From NCBI GenBank assembly GCA_013399855.1, contig VXAY01002045.1, positions 620,001-684,000 of the forward strand: 64,000 bases of DNA, read 5' to 3'. Position 1 is the stretch's first letter. Every line of letters begins with the position of its first letter. The position numbers and the translations under genes are program-made. Positions 1 to 64,000 of the stretch are shown in pieces. The stretch is from Oxyruncus cristatus. Taxonomy: Eukaryota; Chordata; Aves; Passeriformes; Cotingidae. Below the pieces are notes generated by a model. That model was not told the DNA's origin, searched no databases, and worked only from the letters and a program-made list of their open reading frames with translations.

Positions 1-428
1 TACAACCACCTTTTAAGTCAAAAGGAAAAAGCTTCACATCAGTACAAGGGTGATAAAATGGCTAACTTCAAAGTGCAGTAATTACAGGTATTTCTTGTTC
101 TTTAGAAGGAGAGGAAATGAAAACAGATCTCATTCCCAGAGGAATAAAATCTTCCAGAGAAGTTTCCCGTGTACCTACAGTCTGATTTCAAAAATCTGAG
201 TAACACACTGGGGAAAAAAATAAAAAAAAAGATGAATCAAGAATTTCCATCTGTTAAACAGGTTATTGGGTAAATGCACTGTAGAGAAAATAAGCCACTG
301 GCTACATGTGCATATACAGATAGACCTGTCTTTTCTTTACTCACATTTCCGCAATTGTTTTCTAAATCTGGGCTGACCTCTAGATTTTCTGGCAGGGTAA
401 AGACTTAGCAAAAAGTGCTGGAGTAGAA

Positions 429-552
429 GGCTAAATGGAGCAATTTAGCCAAAGAACTTTAGCTAGACTGATCTAGCTAAAGCTCTTTAGCTGAGAGGCC
501 CTTGACTAAATCTCAGCTAAGATGCTTTAGCTAGATTGATTAAGCTAAAGCA
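429..552. repeat. Cluster of four adjacent perfect hairpins built on TTTAGCT/AGCTAAA
   Basis: Four consecutive perfect inverted repeats: 429-436/443-450 (GGCTAAAT), 457-467/472-482 (CTTTAGCTAGA), 487-496/511-520 (TTAGCTGAGA) and 523-532/543-552 (TGCTTTAGCT). Spacers between arms are 4-14 bases, and the gaps between hairpins are at most 6 bases. The second and fourth hairpins resemble each other at an offset of 68 bp. The origin is unknown; it may be a decayed palindromic repeat or transposon remnant. Confidence 0.85.
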
Positions 553-1593
553 CCTTAACTAGCACACACTCCCTGAGCCAGGTTTTCCCTTACTTCTCTG
601 TCCTGTGACATAAAAAAGTCACCCAGCTGATTTTCTCAGTCACAAAATTCACCCCACTGAAGCTCTAGAGACATCTGGGAAGTCGTATTTGTTCTTCATA
701 TTATGTAATTAATATTAAACAGTGAAGATGCTGACCCTAGAAACTATTAAGGACAGCCCATTCACTTATAATTAAAGCACTTTGTCCTATAAAATAAAAA
801 AGGAGAGAACAATACAGAAACTACTACAACTTCAATTTATACAGAAAATCAGGTAAGGAGCTGTTCAGAACCAACAGATGTGTAGGCACTGCTCACACCC
901 AAATCCCAGCACACACGGGAGAAATTGTAATCAGGATCCAACGGCTTCACGAAGTAAACACGACAATGTAAGCAAAAGGGATAGATTTTCTACTTTACAC
1001 TACTTAGACCATTTAATTTTATTATGGCCTAAAACATGAAAGTTATTTTAATGCAAGACAGACAGTAACTTGGTTGAACAAGAGTGGGGGAGGCAAGAAA
1101 CCAGAAAATTTTGTACTCCCAACTAATGCAAGATGAACTGCAGAGGTCTCCAAGGCTTCTCAGCATGAGAAACAGCTAATAGGGGTTCTGAGAACTCAAG
1201 ACCAGCATGCAAGGCTATGCACACCAACACAATGAAGTCTGTTCTGGAATTGCTATTTCAGTGGACATGGCTAACGAAAAATGGATGAAGGGAGAGAGAC
1301 AGAGGACTGAAGAAGGTAGGTCTTTTCATTACATTCATTACTAAATAAGACCATCACAGAGCCAGGAACAACACATCTTACCTCTCTGTTTATTATTTAC
1401 CCACTGAACCACACTCCTAAACAGAATGTAAAGCATGAAACAGCCCAGACCTGGTCACATGCATCATATCAGAAAGTATGGACTCTATATTGTGACTTGC
1501 TTACTGCAGAGAAATACAGTCATGATCAAGGATATAGATGTTTTATGTCTATCACACAAGAAAGCAACAGAAAATTGGAGCAAGGATCAAAAG

Positions 1594-1634
1594 CCTAGCT
1601 AACTACACATAGCTAGCTAACCTAGCTAACTACA
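1594..1634. repeat. 14-bp direct repeat in AGCTA-rich sequence
   Basis: CCTAGCTAACTACA occurs at 1594-1607 and again, perfectly, at 1621-1634. The palindromic TAGCTAGCTA (1610-1619) lies between them. The core AGCTA is shared with the hairpin cluster about 1 kb away. Confidence 0.85.
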
Positions 1635-2535
1635 GCTTCACTACATCTAGAAATACATCCCTTTACTTACATCAGTATAAGAATACAGGTACTGACACTA
1701 ATATGTGTTTTACCACTCATGGTCCTAGATTGAAAGTAACAAGTAAGAGCACAAAATGGCCACACCATCATATGAAGAGTCCATCAAAATCCAGTATCGT
1801 TTTTCTAACAGTCACTATAGGGTTGGGGGAAGGTGGAGAAGAAAAATACAGAGCATGTCCAGGCATTCCCCTTCAACTGCTTTCTGTTGGGGTTGTGCTT
1901 ACCAAGAGATTTCTCTCCTGTCACCAGGTGAATGCACAACAAAGAGAGGCAAAGAGAACCAACTGCACAAGGAACTAGTTTCTTTCCTTTTGAGCTTGAC
2001 TCCTCCTAGCCTTGTCTGAAGCCGTTTCATTTACCTATGTGAACAACTATGAGTATGTCTGCTTCCATTATAAAGTAAGCACCAGAGTTCCCTTATTACT
2101 CACTTCACTGAAGACTAAGAATGAAGCTACTTATTTACACTTACTTACAAGTGACTCATTCACCAAGCTCAGCTATGAGTGACTAACTCATAAAGCTTAT
2201 CTACCTTCAGTAAGTCAAACCATACATTCTGTGGATTGGACACATTTGAACACCACCAAGGAACCCATACTTCTTTTCTTTAGTTTCTCTTTGTTTTCTT
2301 GGGTTTCGGTTTGGTTTGTTAAATTTAAAAATCACATACTATCTTAGAGGAAATTCAAGAAAAACAAAATTTTCATAAATAGTCAGTACAAGTCACACAT
2401 ACACTTAAACACAGGATACAGGCTCTGTATGTTTCATGATTCTCACACTTTCTCCATAACAGGATACACCATCATGTCCAGTGTGTTTAACTGAATGCAG
2501 ATTTAATAAAATCCAATGCCGGATTTTGTACTTAC

Positions 2536-57603
<55,068 letters not shown>

Positions 57604-60600
57604 CTAAAAAAAAACCAGAAAAATTAAATGTGGAATAGTGGATTGCCCTCTGGCAAACCTCTGCTCTGGAAACCTGCTGTAATTATAACACTATTATGTT
57701 AGTTAACTTTATTTCTGTAATTAATAAATTACTTGCCATTTGCTTCCACTCCCTTCCATACAACCTATTTTGTCCCCCTGCCCACAAAAATACATGCTCC
57801 CTCTTTTGCTGGTGGCCAGCATCATGTACACTCATCAGGAAATGATTTACACAGTACCTTCTTTCCATGTTAAATTATTAAAGAAGCTTAAAACAGTTTT
57901 GACCCATCATATGTTCTGTTCTGCCACTGCTGGAGAAACAAGCAATATCACTTCCCCAGGCAGAATATTAAAAATGGAATTTAATTTCAGTTTTCCTAGA
58001 TAATTTAGTTAATTGCACTCCCAACCATATGAGCTTTCTCACTGCTAGGCTGAACAAAATAAATTACATACCTCTCAAATAACTTCCACACATTTTAACT
58101 CTAGGCAAAGCTTTCACCAACACTATATAAAATTCAAGTTTAAATCTTGTTAAGAATACTCAAGCAGTAATAACCAATTTGTTTCAAAGAAAGAAGTGGA
58201 AGCAGGCAACCATTTTGCTTCCTGAAAGTGAAATACAGAAAATCCCAAAAATGTAAAATTGTTCCAGAACAGAGAAGCAGAATTATGGTTATACAAATTA
58301 AAATAAAAAAAAAATTTGTTAATCTTCAAGAAAATTCAAGTATGTGTTCCAGAGATGGTGGTGTCTTTGGACCCCCCTGAAGAACAGTATCAAACACTAC
58401 AAATTGTATTACACCAAGAGCTGCTTAGCATGACGAATGATAAAACAAAAGCAAAGAAAACCCACCAAATTAATTCCAGTTTTCATTCATAAGATTTCAG
58501 TGAATCACAGCAGCTACACATTTGACCTACCATTGTTTTATCGATACTCATTAGTGTAAGAGGAATGATGCAGAAGTCAGTTCCTAGGACTCTATCCAAT
58601 TATTTTAACAGACTGAATGCAAAAAGAAATATTATCCCCCATACTTTAGGAGTATTCTTAAACTGAATCTATTTAGACCACAAATGGCTGGCAAAATCTT
58701 TGCAGAATTCCATGGAAACCAACCAATGTAGATGATGCCTTAAGATTAATGTTACAGTGTCATGGTACTGCTGTATCCATGGAAGTTTTTAACTCCAGCA
58801 TCTTTATAGTTCCCATCTGAAACATAACAGCAAAAGAAGTGCAAAGATCTTACCACCTGGAATTCTGAAGTACCCCTTCTGAAGAGGAAGGGGGAAATAA
58901 AACAGGACAAAAAAGCCCATAAAAGCCAAGCCAACTCTGTTCACCCTCCAGCAATTTAAATTGCATCCACTATAGCAAACTTGCATCCAGTGTGATCTCA
59001 AAGGTTAGATTAGTCACCTGTTTGGATGGGAGTACACTAAGTGAACTCCCTCATTGTGTATTTGGTGATTTCCAAAAATAACCTCAGAAAAGCACCACCT
59101 GATCAGCTGACTGCAGAGGAATGATAATTTCATTGACGACTGTCAAAGGGCAATTACCCTCCCAGAGACAAAGCGAAAGGAATGTCTCCAGCTACAGGTA
59201 TTAAAAGTAACAGCTCAAAAAGAAGGCTCAGAGCCAGAGACTTAAACCTTACAGATTCCATTCCCAACTAATCTTAGATTTGTGTGTGCAGGTGATATAA
59301 TATTTAATCTCTGCACCTTAGTTTGAGGAAGATACTTCTTAAGAGAAGAGTTGGAAGGATAAGCGCATGGGATGAATTATGAACTACTTGTACTACTGTA
59401 GTCAGGGATCCAGACAGATCTATGGATTCATAAAGTCTTCTGGCCCGTGACTGCCTCAGTCAGAAAGCACAAACTCCCAGTAAGGAAAAACCCTCAAGTC
59501 CTCTTCCTAAACCGAAGTCATCGTTTTGGTTTGCAACTTCTCTCAACCAACTCCCTCTTTCACTGGGATCAGGTGACAGAGGAGCAAACCCACAAGGCAC
59601 AGCATAGCCAGGACCCAAGAGAAATGACAGCGAACGCCCCCAGACACACCAGGGAGGACTCAGGCACCAACCCATCTCAGACAGCTGGTCCACAGGAAAA
59701 TTCAAAACAAGGATAACAAGGAAAAAAACCCACAGACAGTACTGACTGCAATAGAACAAGCAAAACCTAAAGCCCTAATGTATTGAAAACATACAGGACT
59801 GTCAGGTCGGGCTTCCTTGGATCCTCTCTTCATCCCCTGCCTGCCTTTTCAGCTGTGCCAGTGCAAGTGCTTGTGGGGGCATGTCATAAACCGCAGGAGA
59901 GAAGCAAACCATGTTTAAAAAAGAATAATTTTTTTTTTAAATGCTGTTTTTCAGTTAAGTCTACTTTTTAACTCCAACTATCAGGCAGAGAGATACTTGA
60001 TACACTTGATACAACACAATCCAATACAAAAGACAATGGCAAAACCAGGAACGAGTAAGAGGATATACTCAGATGGTCCTGCTGAAGAATCCTCCAGGAC
60101 ATTTCTGAACAAGAATTCAGCATCTGTTTGACTGTAAAGAGCACTTTTATTACACTGCTACCTCTACAGCTACATTTTTTTTTAGCCCTTAAAATTATAT
60201 TAGCCTCAAAATTCCTTCTCATGTTCATTCACCACAATAGAACAGGCCTTGTAAGTTCAGTTTGTCTGGTAATTGGTACCACATTTTTATGGTGAGTAGC
60301 TGACAGTGAGCCTGTAGAATGATGCTGAAACATTGAAGGAACCAACAGGATTTAAGGAGGCTAAATACCACCTTGACTAACACTGACTTTGTTACCTGAG
60401 GACTCAACTCAGCTTCTGTTCAGATAGATGATCCACACTCCAAAGCCATGAAAAACATGCATTATTATCCCAGTAGAAAAGTCTCCCACCTTTCTATCAA
60501 TGCATCGAGGACTCAATGTGCTATTTCTTCCCTCTCCCAGTTAAAAAAGAAAAAAAGTGAGGAACTGAAGTACAGTCAGTACTCAACGTAATGGTATTTT

Positions 60601-63600
60601 CACACAAAACTTAAAAGAATATTGTAACTAGTAAAATGAAAAAAACTGTCACAAAAATCAACCATGTTTCACTCTTTAAAATACGAGTGGTTTATTATTG
60701 ATTCAATTCGCTGATGTGATTACCAAGAATGGGAAGAAATGAAGTGAAGACTGTGAAGTTGTGTATCCAAGGGAAAAATACATATTTAAATTGGGAGATT
60801 GGTCAGGAAGATATGAGGAGAACACAGGGCTCTGGCTTACCACATGCTCGCAGAGTCACCACAGAATGACAATTAGGCATCAAAATTAAAACCACAAAGA
60901 TACAGGAGATCTCCTTCCACCAAAGACAACAAAACAAAAAAGTCACTGAATACTACCTATCACTGAAATGCCAAAAAAAAAAGATCTATGTCCAAAATGT
61001 TGGACTTGACAACTCGCATGTCTCTCTGAACCACTGGATTTTTGACTCTGATAAACACTTACAGACAAATTATACCACCAAATGGGAGGCAACGTAGGTG
61101 TTGCTTTCATCCAGCAGTATGCAAAGTATGGAATGGAATAAAAAAATCTTGAACTGCTCTGATTTTGTAATTAGATTACTGGAAATAAGCTGTAGCAAAC
61201 CTTGAATCAGTTAGCTCAAGCAGATAGCTAGAGGGAACTGCAATGTACCCATTACACAAATATAAATAAATTACAAGCACAAAATGCTTAAATATATAAA
61301 TAATTAAATAAACCCAAACAGAACAAACAAAGAAAACCCACAACCAAAAAATGCAAGAAGAACAGGCTGCCTTCCTGAAATGATTCCCAGTCACCCAAGG
61401 GTGTTGGGGCTATTACGTAGGCAACTAATGATCAATGCAATTTTGTTCAGATATTATGGCACTGATCCTCCACACCTTGCGCTTGTTCAGCCACCCCGAC
61501 AGACAGCCTGTAGGTAGCCTCCTCTCTCCTGAATGGAAAGGGTCATAGTTAAATTCCCTACTGGTAGTAACAAAGAGGAAAAAGGAATTGACACCAAGAA
61601 ACATTTAAGCTAAAAAGTGACGCTAGCAAAAGAACAGCTGAGTTAGTTGCCCATGAATCTGAACAAACTGTGACTAGAAACTGGGGGGAAAAGTCAATTC
61701 TGGAAAGCTTTCCAAACAGGAAAAAAGAGATAAAAAATATCTAGCCATTTTAAGAGAGACCTGGATACATTTAGGAAATATTATTATGTTGTTTCCTATT
61801 GCAGTAGGAATACTAGACTTGCTCCTGCAGGAGGCTTTGTCTATTCCTCACTTCCTTGGTGAAATTTTTATACAATGCTGCATTTTAGAGTGGCTCTGTA
61901 AGCCTACAACTAATGGGGAAAACACTGAAAAGCTTTGCATCTTTAATACTGTATTTTATTCTTGCTAACAGACCAAAAAATAGAAAGGGTGACTTTGCCT
62001 TTGTTTAATTGAACAACATTGGTGCTTATTCACAACTAGCGTTTCAAAGGAATAATTTCAGCATAAAACTTGAAAAGGGTCAGCTCCTTGTCTTTAGTAC
62101 TGTTCTTCATATTTTCGCGTCCTTTTCCCTGTCCACAGCTTAGCACTAGGATATCAATTTAAATACAGCTGTGGTTTTATTATACTTCAAGTATCTAACC
62201 CTGTATTTGTTTCATAAATATACACACACTACACCAATGCACACACATGCACCAAAACGCTGCCTTCCCCTCACTCCATTGCTTTGTGCACCCTAAGTAG
62301 TGCCAGAAGCAGGCAACTTTAAAACGGCTTTGGATGTTACATATTCCAGCATGACTTTTTACTCATTGAAATGCTCAGGGAACTTCTCAACCAGAAGAAA
62401 AGTGACCAAGTAATGCACATGGTGGTATTATTTTATTCTCTCATTTAATGCTTCCAGTTTTGACTCAAAAAACTCTATTGTAAGCCTGTCTATTTTGACA
62501 CCTGTTTATTTCAGCACAACTAAGTCTGAGAAGCCATATAAATAGTTTTCACAGTCCCACTCAGTTGCTACTGATGGGCACTCAGACTTCTCTCTTGTTA
62601 AAAAAAACCCAGAAAACAGTAAATGTAGCTTTGACTTAGGGGGAAAAGATTTAAAATTCTGTATGGCACATAAGACAATAAGTTACATTATTACGGAAGT
62701 GTTTTTATGCAGTGTGAACTGAAACAGGAACTCCAAAGTGACCTTCTTGAGTGTGCCCTTGGCAGTGCAATCTTTTCCCAAACACAGTATTTATGTCTCC
62801 TGTTCATTTACTTTTATGTGATTTCTGATGTTAATCTCGTGAAACTGTTTTTAAGGTAAATTACTTCCTACGTCAGAATTTACGCAGCATATCTAGCGGT
62901 CATAGAGATCACTTGTCTGACAAGTCTTCAAAAATGCACAGCTGATCTCTCCTAAATGGCATAGAAACACCATTTAGTTTGAAAACTGTTTACCTTACAA
63001 CCCAGGGCTACACAGTGAAAATGATTAAAAGTATGTTTACTTGCCACACTTGAAAAATTCGAAATTTTTTTCTTGCTTTATCTTCAGTTTTCTCTGTGTG
63101 AAGTTACCACACTTGACCATACACCCAACACTAAAATTACCTGCAATATGAGAATATTTTTAAATTGTAATTCACATTTCTTTCTTCCTAGAAAGTTAAG
63201 GCTAACACTTTTGCACCCATCACAAATACACTTCCGGGACATTGCTAAAGTATTTCTACAAGGTATTTGGTACTACAAGAACCAAGTTATTTGGCGTGCC
63301 ACAGGCTGAACATTTCAAAATTAAAATAATGAAGTAAATGCATTTCTGAGGCAAAGACGGCATGTAAAAGAAGCAATTCAAATCCTTACACAACAGATTT
63401 TAAACTTCTATATGCCTGATGAGAATTTAGCAACAAACATGTCTGGAGTAAGTGTACTAGGAAGAGGAAGAAGCAGAGCAAAACAAACAGAAGAAAACAG
63501 AGATTTTCAAAGAAACATAAGAGAGAGGACTCAAGCTACCAATGATCAGCAGCAAAGCTTTTTTCCACATGTAGGAACAAGGTCCAGTTTCACTTGCCAA

Positions 63601-64000
63601 AGGCCAATTTCCATTTTCACTGCTTCAAAGGTTTCTACTTTGAACAATAAAATGTGCCAACTAATTAGAACCAAACCCATCTTACCAGGAAGAAATCAGT
63701 CTGAGATTACAGAAACTTCCTGAAATGTTATTCTGCATCCTACTCTGAATGCCACAATCTTTAAAAAAACCTCACTTGAAACCAGCATCAATCCCCAAAT
63801 CTATACTGTCTACATAGATCTGTGCAATATACAGGCTGGCACAAAAGATAAATGTATTATTTGTTCTTTTCAGTGGAGGAGGGGAAACAAACTGTTCTAT
63901 TTTTAGCATATTTAGCTGGGGGAGGAAAAAAAAGCAGGAAGGCAGAAACTGGGAAACTGAGCATCCCAAAGATTATTTTGGCACCTTTTACAGAACCAAA
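57604..64000 (-). other. ASAP2: ASAP2 intron upstream of the first visible exon (incomplete)
   Basis: About 6.4 kb of non-coding sequence runs to the window edge. I looked on the minus strand for the first coding exon, expected to end in a CRNTVAAIEE-like motif before a donor, and did not find it. The open frames here are short and have no family resemblance. The sequence is AT-rich with short poly-A runs and no clear mobile element. Confidence 0.6.

Larger units (their letters stand above)
1..2535 (-). other. ASAP2: ASAP2 intron before the SH3 exons (incomplete)
   Basis: I searched the minus strand for an SH3 exon (family KRVKALYNC, GEEDQEWW and GAFPVSFVHF motifs) and found none, so those exons lie left of the window. 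This stretch holds the hairpin cluster at 429-552 and an AGCTA-rich direct repeat at 1594-1634. Plus-strand frames at 1703 and 1756 look random. Confidence 0.6.

Noticed and set aside
457..482. Hairpin considered as a microRNA precursor
   Set aside because: An 11-bp stem with a 4-base loop is far too short for a pre-miRNA, and the neighbouring hairpins do not merge into a longer one.
1..2535. Search for the SH3-domain exons of ASAP2
   Set aside because: No minus-strand segment encodes the expected ALYNC, EEDQEWW or PVSFVHF motifs, so they are placed outside the window.
63412..63723. 103-codon plus-strand frame rich in Arg, Gln and Ser
   Set aside because: It has no recognisable motif and lies in intronic context; an open frame of this length is expected by chance in 64 kb.

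Overview
The window is vertebrate nuclear DNA, almost certainly from a bird. It is AT-rich, has no bacterial-style gene packing, and consists of short exons with canonical splice sites in non-coding sequence. It carries 3' ends of CR1 LINEs, including one of about 1 kb whose tail ends in an ATTCTRTG-type repeat; these are typical of birds and other sauropsids. The species cannot be fixed from the sequence.

Nearly the whole window lies inside one minus-strand gene, ASAP2 (ArfGAP with SH3 domain, ankyrin repeats and PH domain 2; older name DDEF2). I placed 25 consecutive internal coding exons from 57603 (5' side) down to 2536 (3' side). They total 2766 nt, or 922 codons, with every splice phase compatible and no internal stop. 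The first coding exon (about 42 N-terminal residues in the family) should lie right of 64000. The C-terminal SH3 exons and 3' UTR should lie left of position 1. I found neither in the window.

Layout from right to left: 57.6-30.4 kb encodes the BAR-type coiled-coil region (8 exons). 25.1-17.6 kb encodes the PH domain and the start of the ArfGAP zinc finger. 17.8-13.2 kb encodes the rest of the ArfGAP domain. 13.4-11.2 kb encodes the ankyrin repeats and an acidic linker. 9.2-2.5 kb encodes the proline-rich SH3-ligand region, including a frame-neutral cassette exon. The largest introns are about 9.0 kb (34.1-43.1 kb) and 8.7 kb (44.8-53.5 kb).

The rest is intronic: three CR1 fragments, a (CA)10 tract, A-rich simple repeats, a few short tandem duplications, an unusual run of four adjacent hairpins at 429-552, and three locally GC-rich pockets. 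I found no second gene, no RNA gene that I can support, and no undescribed multi-gene system. The points most worth checking are the hairpin cluster, the symmetric proline-rich cassette exon, a NAGNAG tandem acceptor, and the CpG-rich pocket near 39.4 kb.
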